Source: Caldilineaceae bacterium (GTDB lineage: Bacteria > Chloroflexota > Anaerolineae > Caldilineales > Caldilineaceae). Taken from it: 64,000 nucleotides of DNA. Positions 53,737-61,614 of this stretch are shown here, piece by piece. The notes below the pieces were generated by a model. It had not been told where the DNA came from, searched no databases, and saw nothing but the letters and a program-made list of their open reading frames with translations. The stretch lies in assembly GCA_022842065.1 (NCBI GenBank), contig JALHQH010000009.1, positions 274,378 through 338,377 of the forward strand, written 5' to 3'. Position 1 is the first letter of the stretch, and each line of letters begins with the position of its first letter. The position numbers and the translations under genes were made by a program.

Positions 53737-54474
53737 TCACCCGACTGGCTTTGTTTGCGGGTGAGCAGGGCGGGGGTTAGTTCCTACTGCGGCAGCAGGA
53801 TTTTGCACAGTCGCGCTAGGCGCAGATGGGGCGCGTCCGAAAACGATGCCAAGCAGGAGAAATACAAACGGCGCCACCACGCCATAACCAATGATCCCAA
53901 TATCGCGCACCTGCATATTTGCCAATGGCACACCGATCAACCCGGCGAGACTGACCGCGCCACTGACCAACATGAGCAGCCGCACCGTTTTCTCCAGCCG
54001 GCCAACTTTAAAGACCGGCGCGGCAAAGAGCATGGCCAGGGCGAAGAACCAATCCCAGGCCAGGATGTCTAGGGTATAGGCCACCGAGGGCCACTGCCAA
54101 GAAAGGAGCAAAGGCACGAGGGGCAATTCGCTGGCGGCAAGCTGCCGGCCGACCGTTAAGATGACGAAGTGGACGCTCGATGTAATGCCCGTCAACAGCG
54201 CCATAAAGATCAGGGCGTTCAGGCTGTAGACCTTATCCGCGGGCGCGGCGTAGGCGTGAACCGCCACCATACTCACCAGCATCAAGGGTACCGTGAGGAT
54301 GAGCAGGATTTCCATGAGCGTAAAGAAGGGATCCCCAATGGGATCCTGCGGCGACTGGAGAGAGAGAAAACCGAGAAGCGTTACCACTGCATAGACCACC
54401 CCAAAGCCGCATGCGGCCCACGCGGCGGCTCTGCCGATGATGCGATGTTGGGGTGTAAAACTTTCATGCGCCAT
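53737..54474 (-). CDS. Hypothetical polytopic membrane protein, 245 aa
   Basis: About six TM helices (AWAACGFGVVYAVVTLLGF; LMEILLILTVPLMLVSMVAV; YSLNALIFMALLTGITSSVH and others), ending in a Pro-rich tail. No recognisable family. Its start overlaps the stop of the CPBP gene at 54464 by 11 bp, which suggests coupling with that protease. Confidence 0.65.
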   Translation of the reverse strand: MAHESFTPQHRIIGRAAAWAACGFGVVYAVVTLLGFLSLQSPQDPIGDPFFTLMEILLILTVPLMLVSMVAVHAYAAPADKVYSLNALIFMALLTGITSSVHFVILTVGRQLAASELPLVPLLLSWQWPSVAYTLDILAWDWFFALAMLFAAPVFKVGRLEKTVRLLMLVSGAVSLAGLIGVPLANMQVRDIGIIGYGVVAPFVFLLLGIVFGRAPSAPSATVQNPAAAVGTNPRPAHPQTKPVG

Positions 54475-55225
54475 AGGTTGATTCCCTGAGTGATAGCACG
54501 TTTACGCGCTGCTTTTGCAACAGCACGAACGCCCCATAGACGGTGAAGATGACGGCGAGCCCCACCACCAGCAGCAAGTTCCAATTGGGTGCGATGATGA
54601 AATCCGGTCTTTGCAGAAAGCTAACAAAATCGATGAGGAAATGGACAAGCACCAGCGGCCACAAGATGCCCTTTTTGAGCACCAAGGCGGCGAAGGCGAA
54701 GCCAAAGGCGACGGCATAAAAGATTTGCGCCCCAGTTGCGGCCATACTTTTTCCGGCCAGCCCATTGAGCGCATGGCTCAAGCCGAAGAGGAGAGCGGTG
54801 ATGATGGCCGCCCGCCAAAAGCCGTGGGCTTTGAGCGCATTCAGCATCAGCCCGCGGAAGATCGCCTCCTCCGCAAAGCCGATCAGCAACGTGATCACAA
54901 AAAACTCGGCAAGCAGCACCAGGCTGGTTACTTCCACGCCGACAAGTAGGGTAATGACGGCCGGCAGCAGCGGCAGCGCAAAGTACCAAAGATCACGCCC
55001 CTGATTGGGCCACCGAAAACCGACCGCTTTCCACCAGCCCATTTTGGTCAGCAGAAGCGCGGCAATGAGACTCAAGATCAGGCTGGCGCTGCCATAGATC
55101 CAATTGTTGGAAAGCTGCGTAAAGTACGCCACGGTGCCTACCAACAGGTAGACCGCGATCGTCACTATTTCTAAGCCGGCAACAAACCAGTACGGGTGGC
55201 GCTGGGCAAAGGGTGCCTGTGTCAT
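54464..55225 (-). CDS. CPBP-family intramembrane glutamic protease (4)
   Basis: 253 aa. Motif 1: LIGFAEEAIFRGLMLNALKA (EExxFRG, the canonical form). Motif 2: GLSHALNGLAGKS. Late His: LVLVHFLIDFVSFLQ. This copy has the classic EExxxR motif, unlike the EExGWxG-type of copies 1-3. It overlaps the DUF6544 gene by 4 bp upstream and 53737-54474 by 11 bp downstream. Confidence 0.9.
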   Translation of the reverse strand: MTQAPFAQRHPYWFVAGLEIVTIAVYLLVGTVAYFTQLSNNWIYGSASLILSLIAALLLTKMGWWKAVGFRWPNQGRDLWYFALPLLPAVITLLVGVEVTSLVLLAEFFVITLLIGFAEEAIFRGLMLNALKAHGFWRAAIITALLFGLSHALNGLAGKSMAATGAQIFYAVAFGFAFAALVLKKGILWPLVLVHFLIDFVSFLQRPDFIIAPNWNLLLVVGLAVIFTVYGAFVLLQKQRVNVLSLRESTYGA

Positions 55226-56061
55226 GGGCTTACCTTTTCCGGCTGCACAGCTACGGTCGTCGTCAGCACCGCCGAAAGGTCAACATTCCAGGTCACACCG
55301 GTAATGTCCCAGTACGACCAGGGTTTGCCCTGCTTCTCCCAAGTGATCGCACTGCGGAGGGGGATGGTCATGCCATCCACCTGTTGCCAGCTTAAAAAGT
55401 CAACCCGCCACGGTTCTTTTTCGCCGTTTGCGCCAAAATAACGCAATGCGGTCATCTTGGTAATCAGATCAGTGTGCGGGTCAAAGTAGACGGTCATAGA
55501 ATCTTCTTCGGTGCCAAAGGGAAAAAACATCTGTGCACTCGTATCATCAATCGCCACCCAACGAATGCGCCCGTCCGTTACAAAAATCGCCGGATAGAGG
55601 GGGCCTTCGGCAAAGAGGATCATGTTCGAGCCTTGATCGATGCGCCCGCCCGTGTCGGCCTTGCCGACCAGGCCGGTCATGCCCAAGCCGTTGACATACT
55701 GATCCAGCGCCTTTAGTACGGGAAAGCCAAACCAGGTGATCTGCATCTCGCGGCGAAAGTCATAGCCCACGCGGTGATAGAGTTGAAAGCGCATGGGCAC
55801 CCACACGCCAAAGTTGGCTTGCGCCTGTCCCCAGAAAACCGCCGATTCGATCCGTGGCGCGTGCTCCCCCAATGCGACATGCAGATAGCGCAAGACAGGT
55901 GCCGGTAAATTCGCTGGGATCTCAACGCCGCCCAGCACTTGCGCTTTCCCGGTCACTGGGGAGACGATCTTTGCTGGGATCTGTAATCCCAGCCAACCAA
56001 TGGCAACGAGGGCGACTAGGCTCCCAGTGACGCTTAAGACGACTTTCAGTAACATGTTCAT
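55222..56061 (-). CDS. DUF6544-like membrane-anchored protein
   Basis: 279 aa from the ATG at 56061. An N-terminal TM (LLKVVLSVTGSLVALVAIGW) leads to a beta-rich domain with PAPVLRYLHVALGEHAPRIE, VWVPMRFQLYHRVGYDFRRE-like strands and MTVYFDPHTDLITKMTALRY, matching what I recall of DUF6544. Function unknown. Located upstream of the CPBP(4) gene with an overlapping start, so likely a functional pair. Confidence 0.72.
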   Translation of the reverse strand: MNMLLKVVLSVTGSLVALVAIGWLGLQIPAKIVSPVTGKAQVLGGVEIPANLPAPVLRYLHVALGEHAPRIESAVFWGQAQANFGVWVPMRFQLYHRVGYDFRREMQITWFGFPVLKALDQYVNGLGMTGLVGKADTGGRIDQGSNMILFAEGPLYPAIFVTDGRIRWVAIDDTSAQMFFPFGTEEDSMTVYFDPHTDLITKMTALRYFGANGEKEPWRVDFLSWQQVDGMTIPLRSAITWEKQGKPWSYWDITGVTWNVDLSAVLTTTVAVQPEKVSP

Positions 56062-56672
56062 GTTAGTTTCTCTTCCTGCACGCGCGGCAAGAGTTTGGGC
56101 GCGCGATTTAAACATACAACAATTTCGCAGTAACTACTTCCTACATCTGGCATGTTCCTACCCTGGTCAGCTGGATAGTACGACAACATTACATAGATCG
56201 TTGTGCTGCACAGTGCTTAGCTGAGGGACCCAAGATTCCCGCCCAGAGGAGGTTGGGGACACTGCCAATAAGATAAGCGCGTAGTGCGCGTCCCCAGATG
56301 CGCAGCCCGTCAAGGCGGGCTCAGCGTCTGGGGGCGCTGAGTACACATTTCGCTTAGCAGAGGAGGGTTAGGGACACTGCCAATAAGATAAGCGAGTAGT
56401 GCGCATCTCCCGCAAGGGTGCGTCGCATACACGCGGCGCTTCGCTTGCGCCGCCTTGCGCGTCCACGGGTGTACCCGACGCGTGTACTCGCCGCGGTCCC
56501 AGATGTGTAGCCCGTCAAGGCGGGCTCAGCGTCTGGGGACGCTGAGTACACATTTCGCCGCTTAACTTAATGGCAGTGAGGGTTAGGGAGGGTGACTTGG
56601 TCGTTACGTTGTCGTAACAGGTCGCGTGCCAGATCAGGGCTTTTACGGAAAGTGGTGCTTTGGCTGCGCCGC
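56062..56672. other. Repeat-filled intergenic region
   Basis: No gene is seen. It contains two related GACACTGCCAATAAGATAAG starts (56258, 56373 regions), GCGCATC/GATGCGC hairpins and the arm CTTAACTTAATGGCAGTGAG near 56563, all relatives of the palindrome at 15919-16059. These are nested or decayed copies of that family. Confidence 0.65.
56256..56600. repeat. Decayed/nested palindromic elements of the 15919-type family
   Basis: The sequence repeats 'GACACTGCCAATAAGATAAG ... GCGCATCxCC...' twice and ends CTTAACTTAATGGCAGTGAG followed by GGTTAGGG. This matches the arm of the intact element at 15924-16054. Confidence 0.6.
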
Positions 56673-57410
56673 CTATTCCAGCTCCAGATTGACTTCGCCA
56701 ACACCGGCTTCGACTGTGATTGCCAGAACCACGGCTGAAGTGCCATAGGCCGCATTGACATAGCTGTCACCGTTCTTGCTCAGCCCATTGGCATTGACGC
56801 GGCCAAGACCGGTCTCGGCCTCCACCCGCACGCCGACTGCGTTGGGCAACCGCAGGGTGACTTTGCCTACCCCGCCCTCAATCGTAATCGTTGCGCTTTG
56901 TGCCCATGCCCCCGACAAATCCATCTGCAATTCGCCCGCGCCGGCCGCAATGTCAACGACGTTGAGCGTCAAGCCGCGCAAGTCCAACACCGCCTTGCCT
57001 GCCCCCATGTCGAGCTTGAGATCAAGCGGGAGGGCCGGATTGAGTTGAACCTCCCATTCGTAACGGATGTTTTGCGGCAGCACTGCGGTCGTCTTTGGTT
57101 GGGCAATGACCAGCTTGCCCACGCCTTGGTTGACGTTGTAAGCGACCGTGGGTTGCCAACTAGCGATGCTGTACGTAAACGCCACCTCGGCCAGATCGCG
57201 GCTGCCGGCGCTGGGTTGCAGCGCGCTGAGTTGCAGTTCGCCTGCGCCAAGCGTTAGTTCAACTTGTGCCGACGAAGCGCCGTTGGCCGCAATCTGGGTT
57301 TCAGCCTGGGTTGGGCCGACCGTTGGGCGCCAGAAACCGCAACTCATAAGCAAAGGCAGCAGCGCTGCAATGACGAGCACGCGCCGCTTTTCTAGAAAGG
57401 TGATCGGCAT
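56673..57410 (-). CDS. LiaF-like/toast-rack lipoprotein
   Basis: 245 aa from the ATG at 57410. The signal peptide ends in a lipobox (LLPLLMSCGFW), so it is membrane-anchored. The rest is a repetitive right-handed beta structure, with repeats like VELTLGAGELQLSA, LDLKLDMGAGKAVLDL, TITIEGGVGKVTLRLPNAVG. This is the 'toast_rack' pattern of LiaF/DUF2154-type proteins that occur with envelope-stress systems. It precedes 57479 and the bactofilin-like gene in a row of envelope genes. Confidence 0.8.
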   Translation of the reverse strand: MPITFLEKRRVLVIAALLPLLMSCGFWRPTVGPTQAETQIAANGASSAQVELTLGAGELQLSALQPSAGSRDLAEVAFTYSIASWQPTVAYNVNQGVGKLVIAQPKTTAVLPQNIRYEWEVQLNPALPLDLKLDMGAGKAVLDLRGLTLNVVDIAAGAGELQMDLSGAWAQSATITIEGGVGKVTLRLPNAVGVRVEAETGLGRVNANGLSKNGDSYVNAAYGTSAVVLAITVEAGVGEVNLELE

Positions 57411-57478
57411 GATTTTTGTTCTCCGCAATGGTGAAGATTAAAGTCTGTTCGCTCATGGTAGACTTTACCTACTATGCA

Positions 57479-57973
57479 TTAGGGGCGCAGCGCCTGTTCG
57501 AGGGCAGCCCCTTTGGCGGCCGTATATTCGCCTTCGCTGCGCCAGAAAATCTGCCCGCTACGGTCAACGAGCAAGATGGTAATCGTCTCTGGGCTGCTGA
57601 TCTGGAGCGCGGCCAGGCTTTGCGCGACATTGGTGTAGACAGTCAGCGTGCGCTCACGCACCACCGCATCGGTGATTGCACGGGCCATGCCGCCGTCGAT
57701 GAAGGGGCGTGCCAGGCTATAGCCGCCGGCGATCATAGGCAATTCGTAGGCGCGCAGATCAGGATGGGCGGTTAACAGGGGTGCTAGCGCGGGAAACCAG
57801 GGGTTAACCAAATTTTGATGCCAGCGCCGGAAGGCGATAATCACCACATTACGCACCCCGGCAAATTCGGTCGGCAGGGCCAGGGTATGCCCGTTCAGAT
57901 TACGTGCTTGTAGCGGCGGGAAAAGGGCCGGGGTTGATGCCGGGGTTGGTGCAAGTGCTGGTGTAAGTGACAT
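57479..57973 (-). CDS. Hypothetical soluble protein, thioredoxin-like fold possible
   Basis: 164 aa from the ATG at 57973 (RBS AAGGAG). The N-terminus is Pro/Ala-rich; then GVRNVVIIAFRRWHQNLVNP, YELPMIAGGYSLARPF and ITILLVDRSGQIFWRSEGEY. The strand-helix order and the DRSGQIxWRxEG end resemble ATP10/thioredoxin-like proteins, but no CxxC is present. No membrane segment. The call is weak beyond the fold. Confidence 0.6.
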   Translation of the reverse strand: MSLTPALAPTPASTPALFPPLQARNLNGHTLALPTEFAGVRNVVIIAFRRWHQNLVNPWFPALAPLLTAHPDLRAYELPMIAGGYSLARPFIDGGMARAITDAVVRERTLTVYTNVAQSLAALQISSPETITILLVDRSGQIFWRSEGEYTAAKGAALEQALRP

Positions 57974-58008
57974 CGAAAGCTCCTTGATTGACCACAACGC
58001 TGAACTGA

Positions 58009-58047
58009 CGAAAGGGCTTGCGACATCGTTATCAGCAAGCCCTTTCG
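58009..58047. terminator. Hairpin with 13-bp perfect arms
   Basis: CGAAAGGGCTTGC (58009-58021) is inverted at 58035-58047, between the bactofilin-like gene stop and the next gene on the minus strand. No strong T run, so its effect is unclear. Confidence 0.5.
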
Positions 58048-58058
58048 CATGGTGTCAC

Positions 58059-59447
58059 TTACGCCGGTTGGAGAACCAACGTTGGGGCAACGATTTTGGG
58101 TGCCTGTGCACGCATGCTCAACCACATCGCGCCCAACCCTAGCAGCGTGACGATGACGCTCACCACAAAACCGAGGTAAGGGATGCCAACGACCAGGGCA
58201 TAGAGCAGCAGACCCACAAGCAGCGGCCAGCCACGCTGCCACCCAACTGGTGTCACCGCAGCGTCACCCTGGAAGCGTTGCAAGAGCCAGCGCCCGACGG
58301 GATAGGCGACCACCACTTTGCTGCCATAGGCAACCAAGAGCGTAAAGAAGGTGAACAATGTGCTCAGCCCAGCGGTCCCAAACCAGAAGGCACCCCAAGC
58401 CAGCCCGGCCAGCGTCAAGCGCCCCAGCCCGAAGATGATCACCATGAGCAGCACCATCGCCAGGAGCGCAGCGAGATAGCCGAGGATCAGCACCGCAAAG
58501 CCCCAAGCGGTTGCCGGCATTGGCGTGGCCCGCACTTGTTCAACCACACGCTGGAAGAGGTTGGGTAGTAGCCACAGCGCCAAAGCACCCACAACCAGCA
58601 ACGTAACCAGTTCACGTAGCCGTGACCAAAGCCAGCTTACCACCGCATTTTGCGGTGGTGGCGCGGTCATGACCGGCGCAGGGCCACCATTCGGTAGAGC
58701 AGCAGTTCCCGCCACTGGCGGACTGTAAGCCACACCGCCTTGCGGTTGGGTAACAATGCCACTGGCCTGCTCGATGGGGCTGGTATAGTTGAGTTTGCCG
58801 GTAATCTTGGCCGCCGCACCAATGCGCAGCCCTGGTTGGATGGTGGCCGGTAGTTCAGTATCCGTAAAGGAGCGCCAGAAATCAGGCTGTACCGTCATGC
58901 TTGGCTCCGCAACGTCGACATAGGCATCGCGGCCAACAATGCCATCCAACGCCAGGGCACCGACACCGGCGCGTAGATCGCGTTGAATTTCGCCCTTGAG
59001 GATCGCCTGATAGCCGCCCATGGCGCCATCCCGTTTGACTAGACTGCCTGGCGTAGTGGTAAGGCTGTAACCGCCAAAGAAAAGGTTGCGCGTAACGACA
59101 GCCTGTGGCCCCAAAGTCAAGCTCGCCCCAGCGCTGTAGAGGCTCCCCCCCACCGTGCCGTTGATCGTCATTGACTGGCCGGCTGTCAACAGACTGCCAT
59201 TGACCGTGCCATTGATGACAATCGTGCCGCCGGTCACCACTAAATCGCCATTGATCGTGCCATCGATAATTACGTTTTGGCCGGTGATGATCAGGTCGTC
59301 GTCGATCACCTCATCCTTGCCGATGGTGATCGTGTCACCGGCGCGAAAATCAGCCGCCAGCACAACGTTTGCCAACCCCAGCACAAGCGTTAAGGTCAGG
59401 CCGAGAGCCAGTAGCCATCGCAGATGTTGTTTGTTTCGTGATAACAT
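58059..59447 (-). CDS. Bactofilin-like polymer-forming domain with C-terminal membrane helices
   Basis: 462 aa. A signal peptide/TM (WLLALGLTLTLVLGLANVVLA) leads into a right-handed beta helix typical of the polymer-forming (bactofilin) family: DDLIITGQNVIIDGTINGDL, VVTGGTIVINGTVNGSLLTA, GQSMTINGTVGGSLYSAG. The second half has five or so TM helices. It therefore combines an extracytoplasmic polymer-forming domain with a membrane module. It lies in the operon headed by the orphan receiver at 59739-60095. Confidence 0.82.
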   Translation of the reverse strand: MLSRNKQHLRWLLALGLTLTLVLGLANVVLAADFRAGDTITIGKDEVIDDDLIITGQNVIIDGTINGDLVVTGGTIVINGTVNGSLLTAGQSMTINGTVGGSLYSAGASLTLGPQAVVTRNLFFGGYSLTTTPGSLVKRDGAMGGYQAILKGEIQRDLRAGVGALALDGIVGRDAYVDVAEPSMTVQPDFWRSFTDTELPATIQPGLRIGAAAKITGKLNYTSPIEQASGIVTQPQGGVAYSPPVAGTAALPNGGPAPVMTAPPPQNAVVSWLWSRLRELVTLLVVGALALWLLPNLFQRVVEQVRATPMPATAWGFAVLILGYLAALLAMVLLMVIIFGLGRLTLAGLAWGAFWFGTAGLSTLFTFFTLLVAYGSKVVVAYPVGRWLLQRFQGDAAVTPVGWQRGWPLLVGLLLYALVVGIPYLGFVVSVIVTLLGLGAMWLSMRAQAPKIVAPTLVLQPA

Positions 59448-59477
59448 TGTATTTTCCTTTTTCAATTTTTATGATGG

Positions 59478-59720
59478 TCAGATCGATTCGAGCCCTTGGT
59501 CATTTTCGTTATCCTCTTGGATGTTTTCCCAAATGCGGGCCTGCAGGGTAATCAAAGACTCAACGGTGTAACCATTGGCATAACGAATGACGATATTAGG
59601 CTCAGTAATGCTAACCACCACATAATCGCCATCACGATTTCGATAGTGCTTGCCGACCTTGAACGGATGGCTGTTGGCTGGCGAACTGTTGCCAGTCGAA
59701 AGTGGGATTTTTTTTGTCAT
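59478..59720 (-). CDS. Small hypothetical protein, 80 aa
   Basis: From the ATG at 59720 (MTKKIPLSTGN...). A compact beta-rich core (HPFKVGKHYRNRDGDYVVVS, then VIRYANGYTVESLITL) is followed by a charged tail. Not recognised. It lies 18 bp after the orphan receiver and 30 bp before the bactofilin-like gene, in the same operon. Confidence 0.65.
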   Translation of the reverse strand: MTKKIPLSTGNSSPANSHPFKVGKHYRNRDGDYVVVSITEPNIVIRYANGYTVESLITLQARIWENIQEDNENDQGLESI

Positions 59721-59738
59721 CGTTAGCTCCTTTTGCAA

Positions 59739-60095
59739 TTAACTCAGGATCGCCTGCTCCAATGCCTCTGGCCCGTTGCCCTTGAGCAGGAAATGATCGG
59801 CACCGGCGTTGAAGGCCTCGGCGCGCCGCGCGGCCTGTACAGTCAACACGATTACCTTGATCGCAGGCCATTGTTGTTTGATCAATTTAGTGGCTTCGAT
59901 CCCATCCATCACCGGCATCTGTAGATCCATCACCACAGCATCAGGCTGTAATTCGGCGACCAACTGTACGGCTGCTGCACCGTTCACAGCTTCGCCCACT
60001 ACCAGAAAGGCCGCATAAAAGCCGAGGATTGCCTTCAGCCCTTTCAACGCCGATGGTTGATCATCTACGATGATCAGACGTTTTGGTTGATTCAT
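59739..60095 (-). CDS. Stand-alone response-regulator receiver domain
   Basis: 118 aa from the ATG at 60095 (MNQPKRLIIVDDQ). The receiver is complete: acidic pair in IVDDQPS, acceptor Asp in AVVMDLQMPVMDG, Thr in VIVLTVQAAR, Lys in HFLLKGNGPEAL. There is no output domain, so it may signal by protein contact. It heads an operon with an envelope polymer protein, under promoter module F. The extended start at 60149 is open but unneeded. Confidence 0.88.
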   Translation of the reverse strand: MNQPKRLIIVDDQPSALKGLKAILGFYAAFLVVGEAVNGAAAVQLVAELQPDAVVMDLQMPVMDGIEATKLIKQQWPAIKVIVLTVQAARRAEAFNAGADHFLLKGNGPEALEQAILS

Positions 60096-60232
60096 GCGCG
60101 CTTTAACCTTACCAAACGGTGGTTGCATATAACGTGACAGCATAGTCACGTCAACATAGTCACGTCAACGGCATTAACCACCAACGTACCTATTTCATCG
60201 TCGATCTTCGCTTGTTCTACCGGTTTGAATTT

Positions 60233-60293
60233 AGTCTAGTGCGTAACCAAACATTTGTCGTCAACGCGGTGCTGATCTAAATCTCAACAAAAA
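60233..60293 (-). promoter_or_regulatory. Conserved promoter module, copy F (orphan receiver operon)
   Basis: Minus-strand reading: TTTTTGTTGAGATTTAGATC, AGCACC, GTTGACGACA, 20 bp, TAGACT (60233-60238). GTTGA spacing is 23 bp. The module starts 138 bp before the preferred ATG (84 bp before the alternative at 60149). Confidence 0.72.
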
Positions 60294-60300
60294 TGACCGT

Positions 60301-61512
60301 TTATTGGCTAACGAGCGGCAGATATACCTTTGCCGGTTTGGTGGCAACTGGTTCCTTGACAGGATCGAGCCCTGTTGGTGGGTTTGTCTGCGTTGGAAGG
60401 ATGGTCGGCGTTGCGGTAGTTGTCGCGTTCGGGGTTGGCGTGATACTGCCCGTGCTCGTGGCGCTCGGTGTATTGGTATTCGTGCCGATCGGCGTGCTCG
60501 TGTTGGTTGGCACAGGCGTGCTTGTGTCGGTTGGCATGGGTGTATTGGTGCTGGTTGGCACAGGCGTGTTCGTGCTGGTTGCTGTTGGCGCGACCACGGT
60601 ACAACTTGTCAGGATCGAGTTTGTATCCAGTGTAACCGCCCCATTGCGCGCCAAGGCGCGACCAGCAATGCTCGCGGTGCTATTCAAGGTAATGCTGGTG
60701 AGGGCGAGCAGATTACCGGCAAAGGCACTGCCCGTACCAAGTGTCGCTGAACTGCCGAGCTGCCAGAAGACGTTACAAGCAGAAGCGCTATTAATCAGCA
60801 GAACCGCGGCCGCGCTGGCGGTCGTGAGGGTGCTCCCGATCTGAAAGACAAAGACTGCATCAGGATCACCTTGCCCGTCCAGCGTTAGGATGCCGGTCAA
60901 CTGCGCCGATGACGAGAAACAGTAGACGCCTGGCGTGAGGGTCAGCCCCCCCAGGTTCTGGCTGGTCAAATCGGCGTCACACGCTTGTCCGGCCAGATTA
61001 TTGTACGCTACCGTGCCATCGGCCTGCGCTTGGGCCGCGACGGCATCAGTTGCGTGGATCGTCCCAACAACAACTCCTGGTGGGAAGCCGATGATGGCGC
61101 TGCCAGGGCTAACCCCCAGATCACCAGTGACAACTGTCCCACCAATATTGGTCACGGTTGAGCCACCAAGGACCGCAAAGCTGGCCGCTGTCCCCAAGGG
61201 GGGCGCGACTGCCAACTGCGGTCGCGCCCAGCCGTGCTCGCCATTGGCCAAAAGGCTGGAAGCAAAAAGATGGGGCGCAAAAAGCAGCGCAGCCAGGGTC
61301 AGCAGGGTTAATAAATAGGCCCCCAGCTGCCGGAACGGCGCGCCGCTAAAGTGCTCACCCCATCTGCTGGCACTAATAGAGATGACACTTAAACTTGGCA
61401 CAATCTCACCCTGTTGCGTGCTGCGGTAGATTGTGCCAAGTTTAAATAATGTGTCTATAAGGCGTGTCGTTGGCTGACGGTGGTAACCAGATCTAGCGTT
61501 ATATTTTTCCAT
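60301..61512 (-). CDS. DUF3494 (ice-binding-like) surface protein with Thr/Pro tail
   Basis: 403 aa from the ATG at 61512. N-terminal signal anchor region (LGAYLLTLLTLAALLFAPHL), then the DUF3494 beta-solenoid (FAVLGGSTVTNIGGTVVTGD; GVYCFSSSAQLTGILTLDGQ; ALTSITLNSTASIAGRALA). A ~90-residue Thr/Pro-rich tail (NTPVPTSTNTPMPTDTSTP) ends KVYLPLVSQ. A copy of the 83-bp repeat is inserted in frame in the N-terminal cytoplasmic part (residues ~18-45). The domain binds ice or adheres to surfaces in known members. A paralogue follows upstream at 61615. Confidence 0.88.
   Translation of the reverse strand: MEKYNARSGYHRQPTTRLIDTLFKLGTIYRSTQQGEIVPSLSVISISASRWGEHFSGAPFRQLGAYLLTLLTLAALLFAPHLFASSLLANGEHGWARPQLAVAPPLGTAASFAVLGGSTVTNIGGTVVTGDLGVSPGSAIIGFPPGVVVGTIHATDAVAAQAQADGTVAYNNLAGQACDADLTSQNLGGLTLTPGVYCFSSSAQLTGILTLDGQGDPDAVFVFQIGSTLTTASAAAVLLINSASACNVFWQLGSSATLGTGSAFAGNLLALTSITLNSTASIAGRALARNGAVTLDTNSILTSCTVVAPTATSTNTPVPTSTNTPMPTDTSTPVPTNTSTPIGTNTNTPSATSTGSITPTPNATTTATPTILPTQTNPPTGLDPVKEPVATKPAKVYLPLVSQ
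61376..61458. repeat. 83-bp hairpin repeat, copy 2 (inside a coding sequence)
   Basis: Identical to 29289-29371 except one base. On the minus strand it is read through in frame by the DUF3494 gene, adding the stretch LIDTLFKLGTIYRSTQQGEI to its N-terminus. Confidence 0.85.
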
Positions 61513-61540
61513 GTTTTTCTCTCGATTCAGTACATGTAAG

Positions 61541-61565
61541 CTGCGCATCAGATGATGCGCAGCTT
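61541..61565. repeat. Short palindrome
   Basis: AGCTGCGCATCA / TGATGCGCAGCT, adjacent to the DUF3494 start. The GCGCATC core is the same as at 15919, 19460 and 56256. Confidence 0.6.
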
Positions 61566-61614
61566 GCGATTGTGTAAAGTTAATTCCGTTATCGATCAGG
61601 CGTCGGCATCATGG

